Positions 53,794-64,000 of a DNA stretch of 64,000 nt are shown here, in pieces (the first letter of the stretch is position 1; every line of letters starts with the position of its first letter). Source of the DNA: Sorex araneus. Lineage: Eukaryota > Chordata > Mammalia > Eulipotyphla > Soricidae. Below the pieces are notes generated by a model, which made no database searches, had not been told where the DNA came from, and saw only the letters and a program-made list of their open reading frames with translations. The DNA is taken from positions 217,064,066 through 217,128,065 of the forward strand of contig NC_073313.1 of the NCBI RefSeq assembly GCF_027595985.1. Reading direction: 5' to 3'. Both the position numbers and the translations under genes were made by a program.

Positions 53794-54435
53794 TTTCTAT
53801 AATCTTGACTAAGTTATTAGACTTTTATCCAAAAGAAAAAAAAAGATGGAAGTCCTGAAAGTTCTGGAAGACTCTGTTAAAGGAAAAAGTGAAAAGGCTG
53901 TTTCTTCTAGTTGTAAGATATGTGGAAAAGAGGCAGCAAGACTTCTATGTCTAACTTCCCTTCTCTAGTCCAATACATTTACGAGAAAGCAAAAATCGAG
54001 TAGCTTTTGTCCTTTTCTAGAATGCTGGCGTGAGAATGCTATGTAAAGATGTACTGTGTGAGTGTTCTGATACAAACTGATCTACTCTGGGTGCTGATGG
54101 ATGATGGTCTGTGAGATTACCACACTGACACTGGAGCTCCTCGATGTGGTCCTCTGGGTGCTCCCTGCTCACTTCTCTAACTTTCACATGGGTGGGGTGG
54201 TGATGATGGCAGCAATAGTGTTATAATGGCTGGGGAAGGTGGATAGAAGAAATCTGGTATTTTTTTACACCCCCAATGCATGCACTCTATTTCTTTGACC
54301 TATTTATCTAGACATATCACATCCCCTCATAGATAGTTGCAATCTCTACCTCTTAATCTTGCATTATCTATTATTTCCCAGCTTTGTTTTACTTTATAGT
54401 TTTATAACCCTCTAATATCCTAGGAAATTCATTTT
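53794..54435. other. Intergenic, nothing recognised
   Basis: No repeat or gene signal that I can name. Confidence 0.5.
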
Positions 54436-54590
54436 ATTTTGGTTTTGGGCCATGCCCAGGGGTATTTAGGGACTATTCCTGGCTTTGTGTTCAGGGGTCA
54501 CTCCTGGGACCGCACGGTGCTCTGGGGATTGAACCAGGGTTAGCTGCATGCAAGGCAAGTACCTTAACTCCCTTACTATCTCTCTGGCCT
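54436..54590 (-). mobile_element. SOR-type SINE, diverged
   Basis: ttgggccatgcccaggggta to cttactatctctctggcc. Confidence 0.75.
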
Positions 54591-54905
54591 CCATACTTTT
54601 CATAAATTCTATTTTAATGTTGGGTGACAATGTTTAAGAAGTAGAAGTTGACTGTAATTTGCTAAAGATAGCATTCATTTCATATCTAGAATAGGTGAGG
54701 TCTAAATACATTTACAGGAATCCTTATCAAGGACACTGTTTCTTGGATGGGTGTTTAGGGGAGTTTTCAGGGTTTCTCAGGAATATTCTGTTTTATACAC
54801 TGAGAATAAAAAGTGAGAGACCCCCATGCAGATGCCTATGCTGTCTCCATTATTTATTATGCTTGCTGTAAACTCAAGTTTACTCAAGTTTATTGTCTAG
54901 TGTTT

Positions 54906-55091
54906 TTTTTTTTTTTTTTTTTTTGCTTTTTGGGTCACACCTGGCGATGCACAGGGGTGTTACTCCTGGCTCTGCACTCAGGAATTACCCCTGGCGGTGC
55001 TCAGGGGACCATATGGGATGCTGGGATTTGAACCCGGGTCGGCCGCGTGCAAGGCAAACGCCCTACCCGCTGTGCTATCTCTCCAGCCCCA
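54906..55091 (-). mobile_element. SOR-type SINE, young, perfect target duplication
   Basis: Long poly(T), consensus body, flanked by ATTGTCTAGTGTTT (54892-54905 and 55092-55105). Confidence 0.97.
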
Positions 55092-55177
55092 ATTGTCTAG
55101 TGTTTATATAGAGTGAGAGAAGATCCCAGAGAAGATCCATATTATTTTTGTTGATTATATTTAATTTTTTAAAAATT

Positions 55178-56719
55178 TTATTAAAGCATTGTGATTTGCA
55201 AAGTTATTTATAGTTGAGTTTTTGACATACAATGTTCCAGCACTGATCCCACCACCAATGCCAGCATCCCTCCACCAATATTCCCAGGTTCTCTCCTTTA
55301 TCACCTCCCCCTCCCACTCCAGCCTGCCTTCTTGATAGTCACCTTATTAAGTTTGGTTGTTAAAGTTTGGGTCTCATGATTTCAGTATTGCTGGTGGCTT
55401 TGGTTTTGGAATTGAGTTCTGTCATTCCTTAACACCATTGATATAATTGAATCCCCTTACTCACTGCTGCCTGTTGCTTCTTATCTGTTTCTTTGCCTCC
55501 CACCCCACTCCATATAATTTCTTTCCTTCTTCCTATACTTTGGGGTCAACGGTGATCTAGGCCTGTTCCCTTGAAACCACTCATCCAGTTATTCTAAATA
55601 CCACATTTATATTATTCTGTGTTTGTCATTATTCTTTTGGCTTACTTCATTTAATATATCTTCCAGTTTCATCCATGTTGCAGCAAATTGCATGATTTCA
55701 TCATTCCTTATAGTACAAAGTATTCATTGTGTGCATACACACAATAGATAATATGTATGTGATATCTATCTATAGCTATATCACATCTTTTATGTGATGT
55801 GTGCGTATATATTTATAATGGTCCACTTATCTATCTTTGGATATATGGATTGATTCCAAATATTAGCTATTGTACTGAGTATTTCAGTGAATAGTGGTGT
55901 GCATATATCCGTTTAAATGAATGTTTTTCTGCTCTGGACGTAGGTACCCAAAAATGGAATTGTGAAGTTGTATGGAAGCTCAATTCTAGGCTTACTGAGA
56001 ACCTTCCATATTGTTTTACATAGGGATTGAACCAGATAGCATTTCTACCAATAGTGGATGAGAGTTCCAACAGTGAATGAGAGTTCCTTTTTCATCACAT
56101 CCTGCCAACACAGATTGTTCCCAGTATATTTTATATGTGCTATTCTTACTAGTATCTCATTGTTGTCTTGATTTGTGTCAATGAGCATTTTTCATGTGCT
56201 GTTGACCATATGTTGGTCTTTCTCAGACAAGTGTTTGTTAATTTCCTCTTCTCATTTTTTGATGGGTTTTTAGATTTTTTTTTTGTTGTTGGTATTGATT
56301 TTGTGAGTACTTTACATATCTTGGATATCAACCATTTATTTAATGTTGAAAGTGAATATTTTATCCTACCTGGCTGTCTTTTAGTTTTTGCTCAGGTTTC
56401 TTTTGCTTTACAGAACATTTTTTATTTGATGTAGTTCCATTTGTTTATTTTTTGATTTGGTAGCCTTTATCAATGGAATTGTATCACTGAAGACTCTTTG
56501 AGGTACAGGTCTTGAAGCATTCTGCCTATATTTTGCTTTATAAACTCTGGTCTGATCGCAAGGTATATGATCCACTTTAAGTTGACTTTTGTTTAAAGTG
56601 TGAGAAATAGGTCTAGTTTTAATTTCTTCCGTACGGTTATCCAATTCTCCCATTACTATTTGAAGACACTGTGTTTTTTTACTTTATATTCTCATTTCCT
56701 TTGTCAAAAATTAGCTGAC
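55178..56719 (-). mobile_element. L1, antisense, 3' part (left of the LTR insertion)
   Basis: 3' UTR side at 55178-55400 (cactgatcccaccaccaatg), then ORF2 C-terminal sequence read backwards (ttggcttacttcatttaata, tcatccatgttgcagcaaat, cattgttgtcttgatttgtg, tgttggtctttctcagacaa). The minus-strand frame around 56408-56653 (PISHTLNKSQLKVDH) belongs to ORF2. It is broken at 56720 by the LTRs and resumes at 58679. Confidence 0.9.
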
Positions 56720-57102
56720 TGTGTGTTCACAAAAGAGGGGCCTCGGGGCTCTATCTCTCCCACCTCCTGCTTTCCTTTCCGTAGTCTTGATGTAGGCAGG
56801 TAGATAGGGAAAGGCCTTGAGCAATAAAACTTAGATTAACAAAGTCTCTGGGAAGGAGAATCCTGAAACTGACCCACCCTGTGGATACAGAAAACAGACC
56901 TGATAAGACCTTCAGCAGACCCTGAGGAGGTTGAACCCTCCCCATGAAGTTCCTCGAATTCCCTCGACCTCTCCCTTAATCTGATTAAAATGTGATCCAG
57001 CCTAAAGAAGACCATCACCACTCCCAACCTCCCTGGTAACCTCCTTAGCAATGAACTTTTACCTGGGAAGAAACGCTACATGGGGGCAGGTTGAAGAAAC
57101 CC

Positions 57103-57110
57103 TATAAAAG
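57103..57110 (+). promoter_or_regulatory. LTR TATA box
   Basis: TATAAAAG. The 5' end of the retrocopy at 42318 maps about 29 bases downstream, independently placing the start site. Confidence 0.75.
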
Positions 57111-57377
57111 ATACCTTGAACAAAGGAAGCACACGCATATGCTGCTCTAGCCCATGTGCTGCTTGCACCCACGTGGCTGAGCACATGCGGTGCCCAAGCA
57201 CATGTGTCGCCCGCATCTCCCCTCTTCAGATGTGTACTTTCATGCTTTCGTGTCTAGTGCTAGGATGTGTGTAGAGCTCTCTCCATCCTTGGAGAAGCCC
57301 GAGTTCTCTCTTGAGTGCATTACTCCTACTATTTTTCTTTTCCGCTTATCCCTTCCTCCTTCCCTCAGAAACCTCTA

Positions 57378-57383
57378 AATAAA
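57378..57383 (+). terminator. LTR poly(A) signal AATAAA
   Basis: The poly(A) of the retrocopy at 42041 begins at the position matching 57397, about 14 bases after this hexamer, so the signal was used by the source LTR family. Confidence 0.8.
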
Positions 57384-57524
57384 ATCTGTTTACTTTATTG
57401 CTTGTCTACTCCTGAAATTCTTTTCCATGAGCGAGACAAGAACCCAGCAACCCTGGGTCCCGGGTGGTCGAGGCAGTTGTGGAGAAAGTGACCATCTTTC
57501 TCCTCCCCGATTCACATAAGTCAC

Positions 57525-58672
57525 TGTGGGGCCCACCGACATTAGTCTCATGCCATTTCCCCCACCCAGGGGAGGCTGATAAAGATGGGCAGGCGAAGGA
57601 AGGAATGAGTGCCAGGCTGGTCGGTGTCAATTGCAGTTTATTCCTATCTCCGTTCCCATTCTGCTTTTCTCTTTTCCCCCTGTGTGTTGACCCTACTTCT
57701 GTGTCTTCTCGTGCTTCTTTGTGTTCTTGTGCTTCTGTGTGTTCCCCCTACTTCTCCTACCATCTTAGTTTATATAGCAATCACATAGGGTGGTAACACA
57801 AAGGTGGATTGGAACATTAACACATCAACAAAGAGAGGTAAGACCACTCTTCAAGGACAAAATCTCATCTAAGAAGATTACTAGGAGATCTGCTCAAGGG
57901 TGGGCTCCAAACAAGGGTGTGCCACTTTCTTCTTTCCTCAACTAACAATCCACTTAAATAGTTGTAGTAAATCTACTTCTAATATTTTTAGCAATGTCAT
58001 TCTGTAATGAGCACAGTAAGAGATATAACCTTAGAGTTTGGTTCTTCCTGAGAACATCTCACTATACATTCCAGACCACAGTCCTCAGGCCAGGTTAATC
58101 TTCTTAACCCTAGCACGGTCCTAATCTTGTCGTTACCTTTGGATAATGACAGCATTGTCCATTATCATGCCCTCAACTTATAGTTGAGTATTGTGGCACT
58201 TTTGCCCTGGCCCATTTCTATGCCAGGGTAGCTCACAGCTTGCCCTGGGTCCATTCCGTCCCTTGTTGGGACCCTTCTTTTGGGGTGCTAGGAACTAAGG
58301 GCAACTGAGTCGAGAAAGCAGATGCCAAGGAGTAAATATTATTGGAGTCAATCAACTCCCAAGTTACAAGGAATAATATAAACTGTCTTCCTATGTCCAT
58401 ACAGAAAGGGCATTGCTTTAAGGTAAGCTATGCAAAAGACACTAACTTACAATACAACTTCAGAGTCCTTAGAACTAAGGATCTGATCTTACAAGATTAC
58501 AGAATCTGATTAGGGAAAAGGTGATTAAGTGGTTGGGAAGGAGGGTGCAGAGAAGAGTTTACAGATAAACAAAAGAATGGGAGTGTCTCTGGAGCACTGT
58601 GACGGGTGTAACCTGGAAAAACCTAAGTTCCCTGCAGCAAGGTTGAAAGGACAAACCCAATGTTCTCCTACA
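57525..58672 (-). mobile_element. Second LTR, antisense, different family
   Basis: Read on the minus strand it starts TGTAGGAG at 58672 and ends CCCCACA at 57525. It has TATATAAA-like sequence (gctatataaac near 57776) and AATAAA (57642-57637), giving an R of roughly 110 bases. The right end abuts the GCTGAC duplication. No primer-binding site or viral genes are seen. Solo LTR or half of a rearranged pair. Confidence 0.6.
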
Positions 58673-59640
58673 GCTGACCATATATTTGGGGTTTGTGTTT
58701 AAATATTCTAATCTGACCCATCAATCAGAAAGTCTTTCAGTACCACACTGTTTTGATCACTATGGCTTTATAAGATAGCTCCAAATTAGATAATTAGATA
58801 CCATTCAGTTTCTTATTTTTTAGTATGGTTTTGGATATTTGGATTTTTATATGATTCCACACACACTTTTTAGTTGAAAATTCAAGTCCTTGAAGAATGA
58901 TGTCTGAATTTGGATAGGGATTGCATTGAATCTATATAGTAGTTTAGGTAGGATAGTCATTATTCAGTCTTGATTATTTCAACCAATGAGTGTGGAATGA
59001 TTTTCCATTTCCTAAGGTTGTCTTCAATGTCTTTCTCAAGTGATTTTGAAGTTTTCATGGTATAGGTCTTTCACCTCTTGTTAAATTGATTCCTATGTAC
59101 TTGATTTTTTTGGGGGGGCACTATTTTAAGTAAATGGCATAGGTCTTTGATATCTTTCTTCTGTGATTCATTATTTGCATCTATAAATGAAACCGATTTT
59201 TGTGTATTGAGTTTTCAGCCAGCCACTTTGTTGTACTTGTTTGTTGTTTCTAAGAACTTTTTAAAAATGGACATTTTAGGGTTTTCAATGTATATCATGT
59301 CATCTGTTAATAGAGATAATTTGACTTCCTCTTTTCCAATTTGGATCCCTTTTATTTTCTTTTCTTGCCTGATTGCTGTTGTTAGGAGTTAAAATGCAAT
59401 GTTGAATAAGAATAGAAATATGGACATCCTCACCTTGTATCTGATCTTACTGGGAATGTTTTCAGTTTTTTACCATTATGATTAATATTGGCCATGGGTT
59501 TCTTATACATAGCTGTTACTATTTTGACAAAGGTTCCTTCCGTGATGTTCAATATTTTTAGTGATACTATAGACCAACACAGTGAAGGATGTGTCTAAGA
59601 CAAGTAAGGGTAAGAATCTGTTGAAAAGACAAGGTAGAAA
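58673..59640 (-). mobile_element. L1, antisense, RT-proximal ORF2 part (right of the LTR insertion)
   Basis: Continuation of the 55178 element: ctgttttgatcactatggct, tttggatatttggattttta, gattgcattgaatctatata, caatgtctttctcaagtgat, tatatcatgtcatctgttaa, ttgcctgattgctgttgtta. All are read backwards through ORF2. Confidence 0.88.
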
Positions 59641-60388
59641 AGCTAGAAATTGAGCTTCCATATGACCCAGAATATCACTTTTGGGAGTATACCTTGGGGG
59701 CCAAAAGTACACAGCAAAATGCTACCTGCATTTCTATGTTCATTACACTATTCACAATAGCCGGAATCTGGAAACAACCCAAGTGTCTGAGAACAGGTGA
59801 CTGGTTAAAGAAACTGTGGTACATCTACACAATGGAATGCTATGTGGCTGTTAGGAAAAATGAAGTTGTGAAATTTCTTATAAATGAATGGACATGGAGA
59901 ATATCATGTTGAGTGAAATGAGTCAAAAGGAAAAAGGATAGACAATGAATGATCAGACTCATTTTGGGGTTAAAAAACAAACAAACATATGATGAGACCA
60001 ATACCCAAGGACAGTAGAAACAAGGGCCAGGAGGATTAGTCCATGGTTGGAAGCCTAACTCAAGTGCTGGGGGATAAGGCAGTTGTGATAGAGAAGGGGC
60101 CACCATGACAAAGAGAGTTGGAAGTAATTATTATGGATAAGAACTGCATGCTGAAAACTGGTAAAGGAACAAATATTATCACCTCTCAGTACCTGTATTA
60201 CAAACCATAATGCCCCAAAGTGGAGACAGAGAGAGAGAAACAGAGAAAGAGAGAAATAGAGACAGAGACCGAGAGAAAGAAAGAATGTGCCTGCCATAGA
60301 GACAGGCTGGGGAAAGGTGGCAGGAGGGAAACTGAAGACACTGGTAATGGGAAATGTACAGTAGTGGAGGGATGGGTGTTGGAACATT
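59641..60388 (+). mobile_element. L1: ORF2 C-terminus and 3' UTR (left part)
   Basis: aattgagcttccatatgacc, ggtgactggttaaagaaact, tacacaatggaatgctatg, then 3' UTR with the GA tract 60222-60285 and agtggagggatgggtgttgg. Interrupted at 60389 by the RTE copy and resumed at 61065. Confidence 0.9.
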
Positions 60389-61053
60389 CACTTGTATCAC
60401 TTGTCATCCCGTTGTTTGTCGATTTATTCGAGAGGGCGCCAGTAACATCTCCATTCATCCCTGTCGCATGCTAGTGTAGACCAATGGCTTCTACTTGCTC
60501 CAGGAACACGAAGAGCTTCAAACCGTTCATTCAGGTCTTGACGAAGAAGTCTGACTATCTTGTAGATAGGTGGCCACGAGGTCTTTTGACGTCCTGTGGA
60601 ATCCAGTCGGTAACAGCTCTAGTCCAGCGGTCATCTCTAAATCGCATTACGTGTCTGGTCCATCTGATTTTCGATGCCTTGGCAGATGAGACAGTGTCCC
60701 TGATTCTTGATCGTTGATGGAGGTGGAACTCCGGATTCCTTCTCTCACTTGAGTGAAAGATGATACTCCAAGCATAGCTCTTTCAATTCCTCTTTGGGGG
60801 ACCTGAATAGCATTCTCATCCTGTTTGCGTAGGGCCCAGGTCTCTGAGTTAGTTCAGGAAGAATGGTGGAGTCAGTATGTACAGTTGCAGGATTACATCC
60901 AGCTGCTCCATCCGTGGTCTCAAGGCAATGTCAGCTCCTGTCGATTCATGCTCTAAAGGTGTTACCTGGTCATTCGAGAGGGACAGAAGGCTCTGGAATG
61001 TTTCTGCCAGGCCGCCTCTAAAGAGGGCAAGGAGGAATTCTTACGCATGATCA
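60389..61053 (-). mobile_element. RTE-clade LINE 3' end, 5'-truncated, with target duplication
   Basis: The longest RTE copy here (665 bases). On the minus strand the ORF reads, with damage, ETWALRKQDENAI, VPQRGIERAMLGVSS, TQVREGI, SRIRDTVSSAK, IRWTRHVMRFRDDRWTRAV then the PRG-LSTR region. These are hallmarks of the RTE reverse transcriptase C-terminus. The 3' end is gggatgacaagtgatacaag. Flanked by GTTGGAACATT (60378-60388) and GTTGCAACATT (61054-61064). Confidence 0.9.
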
Positions 61054-61064
61054 GTTGCAACATT

Positions 61065-61260
61065 GTATGACTGAAATCTACCAAGATCAGCTTTGTAACT
61101 CTATCTCATGGTGACTCAATAGCACTGTAGCACTGCACTGTATCAATTTGCTCAAGCGGGCACCAGTAACATCTCCATTGTGAGACTTGTCGTTTTTGGC
61201 ATATCGAATATGCCAGGGGTAGCTTGCCAGGCTCTGCCATGACTCAATAAAAAATAAAAA
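61065..61260 (+). mobile_element. L1 3' UTR end (right part)
   Basis: Resumes with gtatgactgaaatctaccaa, ctttgtaactctatctcatg, gtgactcaat, and after the nested SINE the final aataaaaaataaaa. Confidence 0.88.
61122..61239 (-). mobile_element. RTE-tailed SINE, 5'-truncated, nested in L1, target duplication
   Basis: Flanked by the perfect 10-bp repeat TGACTCAATA (61112-61121 and 61240-61249). Contains the tail, the hairpin GGCATATCGAATATGCC (61198-61214) and the start of the body. Confidence 0.94.
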
Positions 61261-61299
61261 TTTATTTTATTTTATTTTTTTAATTTAATTGATTGATTT

Positions 61300-61530
61300 A
61301 TTTTTAATTAGTGAATCACCATGAGGGCACATTTACAGATTTATACACTTTTGTGCTTATGCTTCCCTCATACAAAGTTCGGGAACCCATCCCTTCACCA
61401 GTGCCCATTCTCCACCACCAGTAAACCCAGCATTCCTCCCACCCTCCCCAATCCCATCTCCCCCCCCCCCCCACCCCACCCTGCCACTATGGCAGGGCAT
61501 TCCCTTCTGTTCTCTCTCTCTAATTATTTA
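61300..61530 (-). mobile_element. L1 3' UTR, antisense, 5'-truncated
   Basis: attagtgaatcaccatgagg, aacccatcccttcaccagtg, cccattctccaccaccagta, a C run and accccaccctgccac; the mirror of the 16697-type 3' UTR. Confidence 0.88.
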
Positions 61531-61701
61531 TTTTTAAAAAATTTTTAAAAAATTTATTTTAAATTTATTTTATTTATTTTAAAAAAATTTATTTTAAAAA
61601 AATGCAGACATTTCCTGGGTCTGCTGTCTAGTGGTCTGCAATGAAACCTTTGGAGTCAGGTTTGGTAATCAGATGCGTTCAAACACAGGCTCCTGTGGTG
61701 A

Positions 61702-61873
61702 TTTTTTTTTTCTTTTTGGGTCACACCTGGCAATGCACACAGTTACTTCTGGCTCTGCACTCAGGAATTACTCCTGGCGGTGCTCGGGGGACCATATGGG
61801 ATGCTGGGAATTGAACCCGGGTTGGCCGAGTGCAAGATAACTGCCCTACCTGTGGAGTTATCACTCCAGCCCC
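61702..61873 (-). mobile_element. SOR-type SINE
   Basis: gggtcacacctggcaatgca to gttatcactccagcccc; lightly diverged. Confidence 0.93.
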
Positions 61874-63879
61874 TTGAAGCAGGCAGTGTTTTTCCTGTCC
61901 TTTATGAAACACTCTGCATTATTCATTATTACTGCAGATTGAGTTACATAGAAGAATTTCTTGATAATTGCAATTTTTGGCAGACATTGCAGGATTTAGG
62001 AATCCAGAAGGCATTCTTCTTTCTTCTTTTGTTGTTTAATAATATGAGAAAATTGAGGAGCTACAAAGTATACTTCTGTCAAAAATCTGGAGTTCACCCT
62101 TTGTGTCCCTGTGATGGATTGAGTGGTGGATTCCTATCAAAGAACTAAGCTTCTTTTATAAATACCAAATGAATGTGTTTGACTGAAAGTTAGTACCCTA
62201 TTTAGTCAATATTTGAGATGGAGAGAGAGTAATTTCTTGAAAAAACATAAACCTGGACATTTATCAGTTTGAGCAAAAACAAAGCTCCTTAGTGGAGACT
62301 ATTTGTGAAATCAGTAATCCTTTCTTTTGTTTAATTTATTTACAAAAAAAACATGCAGTACTTCTGAAAGCAAAATAATTAAACTTACACATTGACAACT
62401 AAGAAAATGGATATTGGTCTTTTCATAAATATTGTAGTTTGTTGGATTTAGTACTTGTCTAATGTAATTTTTATTGTGTAAATAAAATATTTTGAAAATA
62501 AAACGTTCAAATATTATACAAATTGTCTAAAGGAAAATATTACAATTACTATAGTTAAATAGATAGCAGCCTTTATAAAGAAATGAAGGGTCAAAAATAG
62601 TGAAACTGAATGTTTTTTATGCTAGGTTGACCAAGAGTAAAGAGTTGTAGAAATATGTGATAGAATAAAATTTTAAAGTGTATGAACAAAGCATAGTAAC
62701 TGGGGTAACAGCAAGATTTGTTGTTCAGATATATCTTGGGGTTCATTGTGATAGAAATATTCCTTTCATTTGGGTAAGACCTTATGTCTCAAATGAGGGT
62801 TTTCTGTCCTACAGCATAAAGTTAAAAATGAGAAAGTCTTGCATACATGCTATTTTCTCTAATTCCTAGTTTAAAATATTGAATATGCCACGATGTTATA
62901 TTTTGAGGTGACATATTCTAGGCCCTGTCAGAGACATTTAAAATCAGGAGATTTCCTGTTCCATCTAAACAACTAAGAGAGCATATTTCTTATTCCAGCT
63001 AACTAACCTTCACAAGTCATTCAGTCTGTCTGGACCTCTGTTTGCTCATCCATGAAATTATAAAAACAGATTACATAATCTATTTGAAACCTTTACCTTA
63101 TAAACAAGTCTATAATACCAAAACATGCATCTTTAAAATTAATTCCCAGCACAGACTTTCAGTTCATTTCTGTTTTTTTTGTCAATAAGCTTTAAAAAAT
63201 ATACAATATTCATTAAATTGTGACTATAGAATATTAACATTCCAAGAGTATTTTTTAGGTAAATCTATTTCTCTTACCTAGAAAAAAATATTTTTGGCCT
63301 CAGCTTGTTACTTTGATGATTTTGAATTTTCTATTATGCTTTTGAACACTACTCAATTCTGCATATTCTTTTTGTAGTCCAATAAAATTAAACTAAATAT
63401 ATGTCACTTCTTATGTAGAAACACACAGGCAAATAAACAGTATATAGCTCCATATTTCAGTAGTTTAAACTGAGTTGAAATTATCCCTCATGCTGGCACT
63501 GTAATAGGCTATTGATCTCAGATTGCATTTTCTGTTTCTTTATAATTGAATTTTGTTCCCAAATGAAAGAGCATGTGCATTTTCAGATTGCATTTAGTGA
63601 AATAGAACTGCATCTGGGATCCATTTTATCATGTGCTCAATGGAGGACTAAACATTTCATACAATCATGTATGGAACACTGATTATTTTTGTGAAAAATT
63701 GTCCAAACTTTTAATAAGATATTTCTTTTCCAAAACTCCTACATTTTATATCTTAATTGTTCAAAAAATTCCACATAATATTTAGAAGTCAGAATATATG
63801 CAGAGCTGTTATTTTTCCTGCTATAAACAATAACCTATGAAAGATATTCTACAATTACAGAAATAATCCATTTTATGAG
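61874..63879. other. Intergenic, 2.0 kb of unique AT-rich sequence
   Basis: No SINE, L1 or gene signal recognised. Short open stretches (61780-62148, 62678-62869) have no recognisable product. Confidence 0.5.
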
Positions 63880-64000
63880 TTAGGAGATAGTAGAATGGTT
63901 GTGGCACATGCTAGCTAACTTGCATCTCTCTGGGTTCAATTCTGGGTACCACATGGTTTCCTGAACATCACAGTTTGTAGACCTGGATGCCTCCTGCCCC
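63880..64000 (+). mobile_element. SOR-type SINE, old, running off the window
   Basis: ttaggagatagtagaatggt, tctgggttcaattctgggta, ccacatggtttcctgaacat; cut by the window end. Confidence 0.55.

Larger units (their letters stand above)
56720..57516 (+). mobile_element. Endogenous retrovirus LTR, + orientation
   Basis: Starts TGTGTG at the target duplication. It has a U3-like segment, TATAAAAG (57103-57110), an inferred start near 57132, AATAAA (57378-57383), and a U5-like end with gcgagacaagaacccagcaa, ccctgggtcccgggtgg, resembling the U5 of ERV1-type LTRs as I remember them. The right end at CACA (57513-57516) is tentative. No viral genes are present. Confidence 0.65.
56714..58678. repeat. 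6-bp target duplication GCTGAC around a composite LTR insertion
   Basis: GCTGAC at 56714-56719 and 58673-58678. Removing the insertion and one copy restores L1 sequence (aaaattagctgac joining catatatttgggg). A 6-bp duplication is typical of class II (ERVK/beta-like) retroviral integration. Confidence 0.8.

Noticed and set aside
57464-57796. 110-codon open frame in the LTR region as a viral gene
   Set aside because: It lies across LTR sequence with no similarity I recognise to gag, pol or env and on the wrong strand for the LTR it overlaps.

Overview
The window is mammalian nuclear DNA, almost certainly from a shrew (Soricidae, Sorex-like). The diagnostic signal is dozens of copies of one tRNA-like SINE: a head beginning ggggctggag with clear Pol III A and B boxes, a body with gagcaccgccaggagtaa, and a gtgacccaaaaag A-rich tail. 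I recognise it as the SOR-type SINE. L1 3' ends with a lineage-specific 3' UTR and pieces of an RTE-clade LINE fill much of the rest. There is no prokaryotic gene organisation.

The one functional gene is NUP35 (inner-ring nucleoporin, also Nup53) on the + strand. Seven coding exons, 2281-28797, encode residues 71 (split codon) to 326 and the stop, so the first exon(s) lie left of the window. All six internal introns have GT-AG ends and phases that keep one frame, and the residue count equals the human length. The 3' UTR follows, with a canonical AATAAA at 29302. The introns hold SINEs in both orientations, L1 3' ends and two RTE fragments.

From about 29.4 kb to the end the window is intergenic, consistent with the gene-poor region 3' of NUP35 in other mammals. 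It holds nested L1s; a 400-bp pyrimidine microsatellite (40350-40745); an RPS20 processed pseudogene (44314-44816); an unidentified, L1-split pseudogene-like segment (46640-47870); a composite LTR insertion with 6-bp target duplications inside an L1 (56720-58672); and long unique stretches.

The most interesting content is the retroelement ecology. (1) An LTR-derived retrocopy at 42041-42318 matches, end to end, the interval between the inferred transcription start and poly(A) site of the LTR at 56720, and has its own poly(A) and 15-bp target duplications: an 'R-only' LTR transcript mobilised by L1. (2) Two SINE types carry the 3' tail of the RTE LINE, while the abundant SOR SINE has the same kind of head but an A-rich L1-type tail, so one head seems to have been paired with two LINE machineries. 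(3) One RTE 3' fragment (1156-1537) has poly(A) and 16-bp target duplications, suggesting L1 mobilised an RTE-containing transcript.

All calls come from reading the sequence and from memory of the families; no database search was possible. Boundaries of old repeats are approximate.
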